Shown: positions 23,986 through 33,239, numbered from the stretch's first letter. The stretch: 64,000 bases of DNA from Pseudomonas mandelii (GCF_024138395.1 NZ_JAMYDU010000012.1:79170-143169); one strand, 5' to 3'. Notes: generated by a model from the letters alone, not told the origin. Numbers and translations: made by a program.

Positions 23986-25094
23986 AAAGATTGCTGATTA
24001 TTCTGCAGGACCTGAGCGGTGGTGGCGCCGAAAAAATGATGGTGCGCCTCGCTGGAGCGCTGACTGATGCAGGCAATGACGTGACCTTGCTGATGCTCAC
24101 CGGCGCAGGCGTGAACTCGGCTGGCCTCGACCCCCGGGTCAAACAGGTGGAATTGCACAGTGCGCGCAGTTCCCGGGCAGTGCCGGCGCTGGCACGCTTT
24201 CTTCGCCACAATCGCTTTGACGCGCAACTGGCCGCCCTCACCCATGTCAACGTCGTGGCCATCGCCGCCGCCGCGCTGTCCGGTACGCTGGCGCGCCTGC
24301 ATGTCAGCGAGCGCAACGCGTTTTCCCATGACAAATACGTCAACCCCGCATTGAAAGTGCGTACGGCCTATCTGCTGGCACCGCTGCTGTATCGACTCAT
24401 TCCCAATCCGGTGATCTGCGTCTCGCGCGGTGTCGCCCAGGACCTGGTCGACACCACCATTACCCGCCCGCAGGATGTCACCATCGCTGACAACCCGGTG
24501 CTCGACAACGATTTTCGTGACAAGGCGCCGGCACGTCCGAACCACCGCTGGCTGTCGAAAAAAACCACCCCGGTGATTGTCGCCGTAGGTCGCCTGGCAC
24601 AGCAAAAAGGCTTCGACGTATTGCTCGATGCCTTCGCCCGATTACCCGATCCCAATACCCGATTGATCATTTTCGGCGAAGGCGCGCTCAGAACCGAATT
24701 GCTCGAGCAGGCCGTCACCCTGGGTGTGGCCCACAGATTCGATCTGCCGGGCTACACCAGCGATCCATTGGCGGAAGTGGCAGCGGCCGATTGCTTTGTG
24801 CTGTCGTCGCGTTTCGAGGGCAGCCCCAATGCGCTGGTCGAGGCCATGTCCACGGGCACCCCGGTGGTGGCGACGCACTGCCCTTATGGCCCGCAAGAGA
24901 TTCTCGACAATGGCACGGTCGCCCCGCTGGTGGCGGTCGACGACCCTGACGCACTGGCACAGGCAATCACCGTGGAACTGTCGTTGCCGCGTGATTCAAA
25001 CCGCCAGGCCCGCATTGATGCCGCTGCCCGCTTCGTCAGCGCCTGCGCGGCGAAAACCTATCTGGACGCTTTACTTGGAAGCCAGTCGTCATGA
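23982..25094 (+). CDS. Family 4 glycosyltransferase
   Basis: This 370-residue GT-B enzyme starts at ATG 23982, overlapping the preceding stop. It carries LSGGGAEKMMVRLAGAL near the N-terminus, VAVGRLAQQKGFDVLLDAF in the donor domain, and EX7E in FEGSPNALVEAMSTG. It is related to the upstream enzyme but too divergent to be a recent copy. It overlaps the polymerase gene by ATGA. Sugar specificity is unknown. Confidence 0.9.
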   Translation: MKRLLIILQDLSGGGAEKMMVRLAGALTDAGNDVTLLMLTGAGVNSAGLDPRVKQVELHSARSSRAVPALARFLRHNRFDAQLAALTHVNVVAIAAAALSGTLARLHVSERNAFSHDKYVNPALKVRTAYLLAPLLYRLIPNPVICVSRGVAQDLVDTTITRPQDVTIADNPVLDNDFRDKAPARPNHRWLSKKTTPVIVAVGRLAQQKGFDVLLDAFARLPDPNTRLIIFGEGALRTELLEQAVTLGVAHRFDLPGYTSDPLAEVAAADCFVLSSRFEGSPNALVEAMSTGTPVVATHCPYGPQEILDNGTVAPLVAVDDPDALAQAITVELSLPRDSNRQARIDAAARFVSACAAKTYLDALLGSQSS

Positions 25095-26425
25095 ACAAGC
25101 TGGAAGTCAGGTACACCACCCTGCGCAACGCCTTCACGTTGTTCGGCGTGCTGTTCTATACCCAGGTGATTGGATTTTTTTTCGGGCTGGCTGATGTGTC
25201 GAGGCTGGATGCCGCCGAAAAAGACCTCGAAGGCAACGCAATCAACCAGATCTGCGGCCTGATCACCCTGCTGGTACCGCTGTTTTTCTTCATTCGCAAC
25301 AAGGTCTTCCTCAGCAAAAGTTTTTACCGGAACAATGTCTTCCTGCTGATGTTCATGCTCTGCCTGGCCGCATCGATCAGTTGGTCCCACGACCCGATGT
25401 TAAGTTTCAGACGTTTTGTGGCGATCATCAGCGTGTTCTTCTTTGCAGGTTTCGTCGCCTACAACTACAGCCTCGAGAAAATCGCCTTCATGCTCGGCTG
25501 CATCATCGGCGCTGCAGCGTTTTTAGGCTTGATATTCGCGCTGTTCAGGCCTGACATCGCCTTCGTTTATGGCGGTCCTCGCGATGGTGCGTTCAAAGGG
25601 ATCTTCCCGGAAAAAAATGCCGGCGCACGGATCAACGCGGTCGCTATTCTGTTACTGCTGCCGATGATCCGTCAGCGCAATCCCTGGGCCCTCCTCTGCT
25701 CGTTGTTTTCGCTGATCGCGATTGCGCTGGCCCAATCCGCCACCGCCATAGCGCTGATCTGCGCAGGCACGGTGAGCTATTGGTACTTCCTCACGCTGAT
25801 CCGCTTGCACATCAACCGTTCATGGCCAGCGTTCCTCGGTACGATGATCGTCTATGTGCTGATCTGTTTTTTTCTATACAGCAATTATGCGTTGCTGCTG
25901 GAGCTGACCGGTCGTGACCCGTCACTCACCGACCGCACGCGGATCTGGGAACTGCTCACACCACTGATCGAAGCCGAATTTCTCAAGGGTTACGGCTTCG
26001 GCGCCTTCTGGTCCAGCCCAAGCGCTGAAGTATTCATCAACCGTTGGGGTTACATCGGCAATGCCCACAGCGGTTACATGGAAACCTTGCTTAACGGCGG
26101 CATCGTTCAGTTGATAGCGCTGATCTTGATGCTGGTCCAGGCGCTGATCAAACACTATCGGGCGGTGGTAGCTGATCAGTCGGCGCGGTTCCACGCCAGC
26201 GCAATGGTCATCATCGGATTGTTCATGCTCACCAACTATGTGGCGTATGTCGTGCCTAACTACCGCTCGGCGGAGTTTCTGGTGTTCTGTGTCCTGGCCC
26301 TGTCATTCCGTCACCACCACGCCAAACGCCCCGGCCTGGCAAGACGTCCTTTCACGTCTGGGGATGGCGTCACGCTTGCGGGCGTACCCGCCAAAGCGAT
26401 GTCCAAGGAGAACAGCCAGTGTTGA
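25091..26425 (+). CDS. O-antigen/EPS polymerase-like membrane protein (Wzy)
   Basis: This 444-residue polytopic protein has about 11-12 membrane spans and a long periplasmic loop in the C-terminal half. The family region around SWSHDPMLSFRRFVAI, GIFPEKNAGARINAVAILLLL and GYGFGAFW..NAHSGYMETLLNGG fits the O-antigen ligase/polymerase (Wzy_C) superfamily. Between lipid-linked transferases and a flippase, its likely job is to polymerise flipped repeat units in the periplasm. It overlaps the preceding gene by ATGA, and its end overlaps the start of a glycosyltransferase remnant. Confidence 0.85.
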   Translation: MNKLEVRYTTLRNAFTLFGVLFYTQVIGFFFGLADVSRLDAAEKDLEGNAINQICGLITLLVPLFFFIRNKVFLSKSFYRNNVFLLMFMLCLAASISWSHDPMLSFRRFVAIISVFFFAGFVAYNYSLEKIAFMLGCIIGAAAFLGLIFALFRPDIAFVYGGPRDGAFKGIFPEKNAGARINAVAILLLLPMIRQRNPWALLCSLFSLIAIALAQSATAIALICAGTVSYWYFLTLIRLHINRSWPAFLGTMIVYVLICFFLYSNYALLLELTGRDPSLTDRTRIWELLTPLIEAEFLKGYGFGAFWSSPSAEVFINRWGYIGNAHSGYMETLLNGGIVQLIALILMLVQALIKHYRAVVADQSARFHASAMVIIGLFMLTNYVAYVVPNYRSAEFLVFCVLALSFRHHHAKRPGLARRPFTSGDGVTLAGVPAKAMSKENSQC

Positions 26426-26570
26426 ACGTTCCCTCCCAATTACCCTGCTCGGTCATCAGCGTGTTCCGGCGGATGCTCGAGCACTCGTGACGAGCGCTGA
26501 TTTTCTTCGATGTAAACCGACCTTGCACAATCCCTATGCACGGGTGAAAACACTGCGCAAGACGCCCTGA
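26419..26570 (+). pseudogene. Remnant of a family 2 glycosyltransferase (internal deletion, stop and frameshift)
   Basis: A GTG at 26419 behind AAGGAG opens about 15 codons (VLNVPSQLPCSVISV) like a GT2 N-terminus. The sequence then jumps to FRRMLEHS, a TGA in place of the tryptophan codon, RALIFFD, a 1-base loss, and KPTLHNPYARVKTLRKTP. The second part aligns base for base with the 3' end of the GT2 gene at 18025-18978 (GTGTACCGGCAAATGCTGG there, GTGTTCCGGCGGATGCTCG here; AAACCGACCTTGC in both). Nearly all of the catalytic domain is gone, so no functional product is expected. Confidence 0.8.
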
Positions 26571-26585
26571 GTCTGGACCTTGCCC

Positions 26586-28004
26586 ATGGCCAATCGTCGC
26601 CTGATGACATTAATCTGGATCTTCACAGAAAAATTCGGCCTGATTTTCCTGTCCATGATTACCTTCATCGCTTTTGCCAGGCTCATGTCGCCGGCAGAGC
26701 TGGGGATGGGCACGGTGATCATTGCCATTGTCGAGGTACTGGCCATTCTCTACTCGTCAATGCTCGAAGACCCACTGGTACGTTTGGAGCATCTGGAAGA
26801 GAAACACATCTGTACGGCCTTCTGGTTCGCCGTGCTGATCAGCCTGGCTTCTATCGTCGTCATCTCGTTCGCCACAATGCTGTATACGACGTCCCTGATG
26901 ATCCAGTGGATGACGGCGGCCGCCTCGGTGAAAATCCTCTTCACCATGATGGCGCGGGTGTATGTCGTGGAGATGCGCCGCACCAGCAACTTCAAGATGC
27001 TGGCCTCGCGCACGCTATTGGGCAAAGTGGCCGGTGGCGTGGGAGGCATTGCCATGGCGCTGTGGGGATTTGGCGCGTGGGCGTTGATCGCTCAGGTATT
27101 GATCATGGAGTTCGTTTCCGTCGTTGTATTGATGCTCGGTAACCGCCGCCGGATTGCCTTCTACATCGACGGGCCATTCCTGCGCGAATTGTTGAGGGCC
27201 GGAACACCGGTTGCGATCAACGTGATGAGTTGGCAAATGCTGCAGCGCGGCGTCAATGTGGTACTCGGTATTACGGCCGGCACCCACGCCGTCGGTATGT
27301 TCAATATGGCCATGCGCATCATCGATCTGCCTCGCACGGCGATTTACAACGGCCTGATGAGTTATGCATTGCCGGTGTTTGCCCGGCGCGGCAGCGATAC
27401 CCCGCGGTTGATCGGGTTGATCAGCGACTCGACGGCAATCAGTGGTTTCCTGCTCACGCCGCTGTTCATCGGCATCGCGTTAACGGCCGAAGACATCATC
27501 CTGTTGATATTCGGCGCGAAATGGGCAGAAGCCATTCCCCTGCTGCAAGTGCTGGCGTGCACGGCAGCCATCGGCAACACCGCCATGTACGCCACGACAG
27601 CCCTGGTGGCGGTCAACTGCACCCACCTGACTGTCAAGGCTGAAGTCGCAACCACGCTGCTGGCGCTGGCGCTGGTTTACAGCCTGGGTCACCACTACGC
27701 AGGCATGGCCGCAGCCGTGGCTTTGCTGGCGCGGATGGTGATCATCACGCCCCTGCAGATGCGTGGGTTGAACACGGCAATAGGTTACGGTTGGCGCCCT
27801 GTCTTCGAATCCAATTATCGCAGCGTGATCGCCTCGCTCATCATGGCTGCTGCCGTGGTGTTTGTTTCTTCGCACCTGGGTTTGCGCGGCTATCTGCACC
27901 TGGCCTGCAGCATCGGTGTCGGTACGCTGACTTATGCGCTGGCCTATAGCGCGCTGCACCCGCGGTGGCCGCAGGAGTTCAAATCGGTGTTTACGGCTCG
28001 GTGA
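26586..28004 (+). CDS. Polysaccharide flippase (Wzx, MOP superfamily)
   Basis: The 472-residue protein starts at ATG 26586 (an in-frame TTG two codons earlier is possible). It has 12-14 membrane spans and begins with FTEKFGLIFLSMITFIAFARLMSPAELGMGT, the N-terminal pattern of Wzx/PST flippases. It should move undecaprenyl-diphosphate-linked repeat units across the inner membrane to the polymerase. With Wzy and Wzc it defines a Wzx/Wzy-dependent pathway. It is the last membrane gene of the cluster. Confidence 0.88.
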   Translation: MANRRLMTLIWIFTEKFGLIFLSMITFIAFARLMSPAELGMGTVIIAIVEVLAILYSSMLEDPLVRLEHLEEKHICTAFWFAVLISLASIVVISFATMLYTTSLMIQWMTAAASVKILFTMMARVYVVEMRRTSNFKMLASRTLLGKVAGGVGGIAMALWGFGAWALIAQVLIMEFVSVVVLMLGNRRRIAFYIDGPFLRELLRAGTPVAINVMSWQMLQRGVNVVLGITAGTHAVGMFNMAMRIIDLPRTAIYNGLMSYALPVFARRGSDTPRLIGLISDSTAISGFLLTPLFIGIALTAEDIILLIFGAKWAEAIPLLQVLACTAAIGNTAMYATTALVAVNCTHLTVKAEVATTLLALALVYSLGHHYAGMAAAVALLARMVIITPLQMRGLNTAIGYGWRPVFESNYRSVIASLIMAAAVVFVSSHLGLRGYLHLACSIGVGTLTYALAYSALHPRWPQEFKSVFTAR

Positions 28005-28018
28005 ATACTCTTATCAAT

Positions 28019-28200
28019 GCATGGGTATCTACACATCTCTTGAGCACAGAGCTGGCGATTATTGCCCTTTGTAGGAGCGAGGCTTGCCCGCGAAGGCGGC
28101 CTGATAGCCAACCTGTTTCTTGCAGATGTACTCCGATCAAAATTGTGGGAGCTGGCTTGCCTGCGATTGGCGGCCTGATAGTCGACGGGACTCTTTGATC
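28019..28200. repeat. Composite repeat block, left copy
   Basis: A 26-nt sequence beginning GCATGGGTATCTACACATCT occurs exactly here (28019-28044) and at 63514-63539. In both places it is followed within about 100 bp by TGTAGGAGCGAGGCTTGCCC..GGCGGCCTGATAGCC, a REP element. A second REP-like half (GGGAGCTGGCTTGCCTGCGA) lies at 28147. No gene is present. Confidence 0.8.
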
Positions 28201-28202
28201 GG

Positions 28203-29030
28203 GTGCATATCCGTTTCTGCGGTTATGGCCGCTGGCGGTTTCGCTTTTACAGCGAGTCACTTTCGAAAAGCGCGAAAGTAACCAAAGCGCTTTTGCCCCG
28301 CCATTCGGTGCCTCGCCTAGGCTCGGCATGCCATAACGAAGGCATTGCTCCGGGGGCACGCCGCCATCGGCCATCCATGGCCGGGGGCGGCTACCGCGGC
28401 ATCCTTGCCGCGGTGCCCCCTGCGCAACGCCTGCGTTCGGCCTCTGGGAAAGGGGCAACAGATCAAGATCAAAAGCCAAAGCAACGGCAAGCAACAGCAA
28501 CCGCAAGATCAACAGCTTCGCGAGCAGGCTCGCTCCCACAGTTGGATCGGGTACATCCCGGGAAGATTGGTCGGCTGACGGGTCGCCATTGCAGGCAAGC
28601 CAGCTCCCACAATTGGACTGGGTACATTCGGGGAAGATTGGTCGGCTGACGGGTCGCCATCGCAGCGATGCGGCGACCCGACAAGCCACACAAAAATCAG
28701 CGCACATCCGCTCCGCTTTTCACCACTCAACAGGCCGAGCGTTAGCTCGCCTGCAGCTGTTGATGTTGACGCACCGCCCCCTCGAGAGGCCGAGCGGAGG
28801 TTCTGCGCAGTGGGCAACCCGGCATGGATGCCGGGTTAGCCGCGCACGGCCATGGATGGCCGATCGCGGCGGGCCCACGGAGCAGGACCGGAGCGAGGGC
28901 ATGCCGAGCCTAGGCGAGGCACCGAACGAAAGGGGCAGAAGCCTTTTGGTTACTTTGGGGCTTTTCCAAAGTGACTCGCTGTAAAAGCGAAACCAATAGA
29001 AGCCGTGACCGCAGCAACGGATATGTACAC
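28203..29030. repeat. Large imperfect inverted repeat (about 240-bp arms)
   Basis: The left arm (about 28203-28445) reads GGTTTCGCTTTTACAGCGAG, TCACTTTCGAAAAG and GCCTCGCCTAGGCTCGGCAT. The right arm (about 28788-29030) carries the reverse complement of these (CATGCCGAGCCTAGGCGAGG, CTCGCTGTAAAAGCG). The 340-bp centre holds repeated units with GGTCGGCTGACGGGTCGCCA. Part of the left arm recurs at 63683-63815. Arms have drifted apart and reading frames inside look like artefacts. It separates wzx from galE. Confidence 0.8.
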
Positions 29031-29131
29031 CGAATCGGGAAGACGTACAGCGTCCCACCCAACACCTGTCTCTCGCACGGATCGCACTCCCTATCTTGAC
29101 CGTCTTCTTGTGACCGGAGGAGCGCCCTATC

Positions 29132-30196
29132 ATGGGAAAAACCACGCTGATTACAGGCGGAGCCGGCTACATCGGCTCTCATACCACTTTGGCCCTGATC
29201 AACGCCGGCCAGCAGGTGCTGGTGCTCGACAACCTGTGCAACAGCTGCCGGGAATCGCTCACGCGTCTGGAGCGTTTGACCCTTGCTCGGGTCGATTTCA
29301 TCGAAGGCGATATTCGCAATACAAAGCTGCTCGACGATATTTTCAGCCGCTACGACATCGATGCCGTGATGCACTTTGCCGGCCTCAAATCCGTCGAGGA
29401 AAGCGTTCGAAAGCCGCTGGATTATTACGCCAACAATGTGGTCGGCACGCTCAATCTCTGTCATGCGATGGCCCGCCACGAAGTCTTCAAACTGGTGTTC
29501 AGCTCATCGGCCACCGTGTATGGCGCCCCCCGGCAGATACCGATCATTGAAGACCTGGGCACCGGCAAACCGATAAGCCCCTACGGTCGCACCAAGCTCA
29601 TGACCGAAGAATTGCTCGCCGATCTGTGCCTGTCGGATCCGCGCTGGAGCATCGCTGTGTTGCGCTACTTCAACCCGATCGGCGCGCACGAGAGCGGGCA
29701 GATCGGCGAAAACCCCAATGGCCGGCCCAATAACCTGCTGCCTTGCCTGACCCAGGTCGCGATGGGGCGAGTGCCCGAACTTATGGTGTTTGGCAGCGAC
29801 TATCCCACCATTGACGGAACGTGCGTGCGCGACTACGTGCATGTGGTCGACCTTGCCGATGGCCATCTCAAAGCGCTGCAAGCTTTGCAGAGCAGAAACG
29901 GCGTCCATGCCTGGAACCTGGGAACCGGTATTGGCTATAGCGTTCTGCAGATCATCCGCGCCTTCGAGGACATCACCGGTATTACCATTCCCTTTCGCTT
30001 CGCGCCGCGCCGCGCCGGCGATATTGCCGAATGCTGGGCCAACCCCACCAAGGCCGGGCGGGATCTGGGCTGGTACGCACAGCGCGACCTGGTGCGGATG
30101 ATCATCGACACCTGGCGATGGCAACTGCGTAATCCGCATGGATACCACGCCCCGTCCGATTTATTGGCACCCGTTGCGGTAAAGCAACGGGTATGA
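29132..30196 (+). CDS. galE: UDP-glucose 4-epimerase
   Basis: The 354-residue SDR enzyme starts at ATG 29132 behind CCGGAGGAGC. The NAD-binding loop is GGAGYIG (9-15), the catalytic residues are in FSSSATVYG and SPYGRTK (Tyr-x-x-x-Lys), and RYFNPIGAHESG and RDYVHVVDLADGH are GalE hallmarks. It interconverts UDP-glucose and UDP-galactose in the cytoplasm and may supply UDP-galactose for the EPS. It is separated from wzx by 1.1 kb of repeats, so it probably has its own promoter. Confidence 0.93.
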   Translation: MGKTTLITGGAGYIGSHTTLALINAGQQVLVLDNLCNSCRESLTRLERLTLARVDFIEGDIRNTKLLDDIFSRYDIDAVMHFAGLKSVEESVRKPLDYYANNVVGTLNLCHAMARHEVFKLVFSSSATVYGAPRQIPIIEDLGTGKPISPYGRTKLMTEELLADLCLSDPRWSIAVLRYFNPIGAHESGQIGENPNGRPNNLLPCLTQVAMGRVPELMVFGSDYPTIDGTCVRDYVHVVDLADGHLKALQALQSRNGVHAWNLGTGIGYSVLQIIRAFEDITGITIPFRFAPRRAGDIAECWANPTKAGRDLGWYAQRDLVRMIIDTWRWQLRNPHGYHAPSDLLAPVAVKQRV

Positions 30197-30310
30197 GCAA
30201 CAGGTCCATATCCAGGTATGTCCTGCTGATCATCCCGGCAGCGGTTGTTTGCAACGCGCCTGGCGCGCGATGCCAGTCAGTTAAGCAATTTCAGCCGCGA
30301 GGCACTCTTT

Positions 30311-30441
30311 GTAGCAGCTGGCGAAGCCTGCGTTCGGCTGCGTAGCAGTCGTAAAATCAGAGATCGCGGTAGGTCAGGCAAACCACATCAGCCGGATTGA
30401 CGACTGCTACGCAGCCGAACGCAGGCTTCGCCAGCTGCTAC
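30311..30441. repeat. Long palindromic intergenic repeat, copy B
   Basis: It starts GTAGCAGCTG and ends CAGCTGCTAC, with arms GCGTTCGGCTGCGTAGCAGT and complement and centre GGTCAGGCAAACC. It belongs to the same family as 639-783 but is slightly shorter (131 bp). The remainder of 30197-30540 shows nothing else recognisable. Confidence 0.85.
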
Positions 30442-30540
30442 AGATCGCGTTATGGCTTAACTGATTGGCATCACGGCAAGTCTGGCTCCTACCCTGCACT
30501 ACCCAAAAACCTGGAACACACCCTAAAAGAGGTCGCAGCA

Positions 30541-30834
30541 ATGAACGGTACGATGACTTCCGATCAAGCGATAGCCTGCCTAAACCTGGCGCTTGAACGT
30601 AACAAACAACTGTTCAGCGACGCCTATCAATTGAGCCATGCCGCCCTTGATCTTCTCGATCAGCCCCACATGGACATCGAAAAGTTCACGCACTATCAGA
30701 AGAAAAGACGACAGGCCGATCTTAAATACCTGGAAGCCATCGAGCACTTGCGATTAATCAAGGCTGAATACCCGGTCCATCTCTTATCAGCTGAGACCTC
30801 AACACATCAGCCGCAGATTTCGGCTGAAGAATGA
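30541..30834 (+). CDS. Small helical protein of unknown function
   Basis: The 97-residue product starts at ATG 30541 behind AAGAGG; the longer frame upstream runs through the palindromic repeat and is not credible. It is predicted all-helical (SDQAIACLNLALERNKQLF, KFTHYQKKRRQADLKYLEAI) with mixed charge. There is no signal peptide, membrane segment or known motif. Neighbours give no clue to function. Confidence 0.6.
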   Translation: MNGTMTSDQAIACLNLALERNKQLFSDAYQLSHAALDLLDQPHMDIEKFTHYQKKRRQADLKYLEAIEHLRLIKAEYPVHLLSAETSTHQPQISAEE

Positions 30835-30972
30835 CGAGCAGCCTGTCACCGCGATCCGGCACCGCACTTGCGCCCCGCAGGGCAAGTGACCCAGCTGCAA
30901 TGGCACACCGATCAGGATCGTCGGCCCAATTCCCGCAAGAGCGAGCGGTGTGGTTTAAGGTCCCTGCACAAA

Positions 30973-31275
30973 TCAACCAACCTTGTCGTTGTCCTGTTCT
31001 GGCGTTTCGATGCCGGGCTCTGCTTCGCCAGGTTGTGGCCGCGTATTGGTAGTCGATGGCGCCTGCTCATCAGGCGCTTCATGCGGGTAACCGGGCATCC
31101 CTCGGGCGTCACTCGGGCCTTGGCGATGGTCTTCAGCGTTCCTTTCCTTGTCCCAGTCTGTGGTGGCATTCGGATCTTCATCGCGGCCCGCGGTACCGAG
31201 CACGCAGCCGTCGTCATTGGGGTTGCTCAAATCCTCGGTGGGCTCATCTTTGGTGGTAGAAGGATCGGGTTTCAT
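30973..31275 (-). CDS. Small acidic low-complexity protein, unknown function
   Basis: The 100-residue product starts at ATG 31273-31275 behind GGAG. It is rich in Asp, Glu, Pro, Asn and Gly (MKPDPSTTKDEPTEDLSNPN, PGIETPEQDNDKVG), with few hydrophobic residues, so it is probably disordered. No family was recognised. A longer in-frame start at 31437 would translate through a terminator hairpin and is rejected. Confidence 0.55.
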   Translation of the reverse strand: MKPDPSTTKDEPTEDLSNPNDDGCVLGTAGRDEDPNATTDWDKERNAEDHRQGPSDARGMPGYPHEAPDEQAPSTTNTRPQPGEAEPGIETPEQDNDKVG

Positions 31276-31389
31276 CTCAGTCTCCAATACGAGGTAATGG
31301 AACTTCTTTGGAGACACTGTCCGTGCCAGAGTGCAGGGCAATTGACGAATGGTGTCTGCGACCTGAGCAATGATTCGGGCCAAAAAAAA

Positions 31390-31420
31390 AATGGACCTCT
31401 TTTCAGAGGTCCATTTTTTT
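31390..31420. terminator. Bidirectional intrinsic terminator
   Basis: AATGGACCTC / TTTTCA / GAGGTCCATT is flanked by nine A on the left and seven T on the right, so it works on either strand. It most likely ends the minus-strand iminopeptidase gene at 31473. A nearly identical hairpin is at 39614-39639. Confidence 0.88.
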
Positions 31421-31472
31421 ATGCCTGGTTGCGGCAAGCAGGCCTGGGCCGACCCTCAAAGGTTATCCCACT

Positions 31473-32366
31473 CTACAAACACTCATCCAGAAAACTCACC
31501 ACCGTCCCCATGCAACCAACCCGCTCCTCGACATGAGGCATGTGGCTAGAGTTTTCGAACAACGCCCAACGCGCGTTCGGGATCAGCTCCAGATAGGGTT
31601 TGACCACCGTCGGTGTGGCTTCATCGTAGCGACCGGAGATCACCAGCGTCGGCACGTTGATCTGTTGCAAGCGGTCGACAATGGTCCAGTCTTTCAGGCT
31701 GCCTATCACATGAAACTCCGTCGGCCCGCTCATGGCATGGTAAACGGTGGGGTCGGCATCGACTTGGGCAAACGTACGCGCGACTTCATCCGGCCAGGGA
31801 AGGACGCGACACACATGATTGTCGTAAAAAACCCTCGATGCTTCCTGATAAGCAACTGCTTGAAAATCCCCTGCCCGTTCGTACTCGAGCAATGTTTGAT
31901 GCACACCGCCAGGCAGTAGTTTGCGTAAGCGGTTGGCTTCCTCAACCCAGACGCGCATATCCGCAGGGGAATTGGCGAGGATCAAGGCCCGTAGTCCCGC
32001 CGGTTGCCGTACGGCGTGCTCACTGGCGAGCATGCCGCCCCAGGATTGCCCCAGCAGCGCGTAATTGTCGCTGATCTCAAGGTGATCGAGCAGGTTATCC
32101 AGTTCATCGAGAAACAGCGCTACATTCCAGAACGAGGCGTCTTTTTCCGGTAGGTGGGTCGAGCGACCGTTACCCAGTTGGTCATAATGAACCACCGGAT
32201 AGCCACTCGCGGCGATGTCCTTGAAAGCGTCGACGTAATCATGCGTGCAGCCCGGGCCGCCATGCAGAATCACCAGCGGTGTGTTTTTACCGTCGAACTT
32301 ACCGGTGATGCGGTACCAGGTCTGATAAGGACCAAAAGGTGCGAAGCCTTCGCGTATAGATGCCAT
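31473..32366 (-). CDS. pip: Proline iminopeptidase (alpha/beta hydrolase), PipA-like
   Basis: The 297-residue enzyme starts at ATG 32364-32366. HGGPG (35-39) forms the oxyanion-hole loop and GQSWGG (106-111) carries nucleophile Ser108; the His lies in NSSHMPHVEE near the C-terminus. Such enzymes remove N-terminal proline or act on small amides. There is no signal peptide. It lies just downstream of, and on the same strand as, a PipR-type LuxR solo gene, the conserved pip neighbourhood in plant-associated bacteria, so it is a likely target of that regulator. Confidence 0.85.
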   Translation of the reverse strand: MASIREGFAPFGPYQTWYRITGKFDGKNTPLVILHGGPGCTHDYVDAFKDIAASGYPVVHYDQLGNGRSTHLPEKDASFWNVALFLDELDNLLDHLEISDNYALLGQSWGGMLASEHAVRQPAGLRALILANSPADMRVWVEEANRLRKLLPGGVHQTLLEYERAGDFQAVAYQEASRVFYDNHVCRVLPWPDEVARTFAQVDADPTVYHAMSGPTEFHVIGSLKDWTIVDRLQQINVPTLVISGRYDEATPTVVKPYLELIPNARWALFENSSHMPHVEERVGCMGTVVSFLDECL

Positions 32367-32459
32367 TTCTCTTTGCCGTCCCTGAAAAACCGTACGGCAC
32401 ACGATACCGGGATCAGATCCTCGAAATAACTAGAGAAACAAATAGGTTTCTGCCCTGTT

Positions 32460-33221
32460 TCAGCTATCGAGCAATCGATAGTGGGTAGCCCTGACCACAG
32501 CCTGGACCCGGTTCTTGGCCCCGAGTTTATGCATGGCCGAAGTCAGATGGAGGCTGATGGTGGCCATTGAGCGATTCAGTTGTTTGGCGATTTCAACCGC
32601 AGTCAGGCCCTCAGCCGCCCATTTAAGGCACTCGCGCTCACGTTTGGTCAGGTGAATGGGAGGCGTGTGAGCCTCTTTGCCCAGCAACGGGTAGGCCGCT
32701 TCCTGCAACGCATGGGAAATCAGGCTGAAATCCGCCAGGGTCCGCCGGGCATCGCGCAACACACTGGCGCTGCTGCCGGTACGCAGCCCGGTCAAGGAGG
32801 CGAAACCGCCTCTGGGCAGATGAATCGGGACCGACACACCACAGGTCAGCTGAGTGTCTTCCAGATAACTCACCACTGGCGCATGGCACTGACTGATCAC
32901 CGGCTCCAACAAGGTGTCAGTCCCGGGTTTGTAAGACCAGACAAAGGGTGAAACACAATTGAGTGCAACCTGCTGGACTGGGTCGATCTGGTAGTAACCC
33001 TCTGCACACCAACGCGTATGCCAATCGGCTGGAGTATTGCGCAGTTTGAGCACCGCGGGCGTGATCAACTTGCCTTCATGGTCCAATGGCACCGGGCTGT
33101 AGTCGTACACCAAGGCATCAAAGCCCAGCTCCTCGGCTAATAGCATGGCGTTGTCCATCTGCTCATCCAGGCTCTTGCCCGACAACAGACGGGGGTTGAG
33201 GTCAGATAGCTTGGTCTGCAT
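32460..33221 (-). CDS. pipR: LuxR solo of the PipR/OryR (plant-signal responsive) type
   Basis: The 253-residue regulator has an autoinducer-binding domain (about 18-165) and a LuxR-type HTH (about 191-245, LTKRERECLKWAAEG..). Aligning on the DPV motif (D80-P81), the TraR Tyr61 position is Trp71 while the Trp57 position is still Trp (67); Trp95 fits Trp85. Tyr61-to-Trp is the diagnostic change of the OryR/PsoR/PipR group, which answers plant-derived compounds instead of acyl-homoserine lactones. No LuxI gene is present. Iminopeptidase genes on both sides and a peptide importer complete the known PipR setting. Confidence 0.82.
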   Translation of the reverse strand: MQTKLSDLNPRLLSGKSLDEQMDNAMLLAEELGFDALVYDYSPVPLDHEGKLITPAVLKLRNTPADWHTRWCAEGYYQIDPVQQVALNCVSPFVWSYKPGTDTLLEPVISQCHAPVVSYLEDTQLTCGVSVPIHLPRGGFASLTGLRTGSSASVLRDARRTLADFSLISHALQEAAYPLLGKEAHTPPIHLTKRERECLKWAAEGLTAVEIAKQLNRSMATISLHLTSAMHKLGAKNRVQAVVRATHYRLLDS

Positions 33222-33239
33222 CCATTGCGCTCCCTAATT

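Noticed and set aside
28203..29030. Small open frames in the repeat region between wzx and galE, and a possible CRISPR array
   Set aside because: The frames lie in inverted arms repeated elsewhere and have no coding features. Repeat units are not regularly spaced and are not separated by unique spacers of equal length, so it is not a CRISPR array.
30397..30540. Upstream extension of the small helical protein
   Set aside because: It passes through palindromic repeat copy B; a good ribosome-binding site precedes the ATG at 30541 instead.
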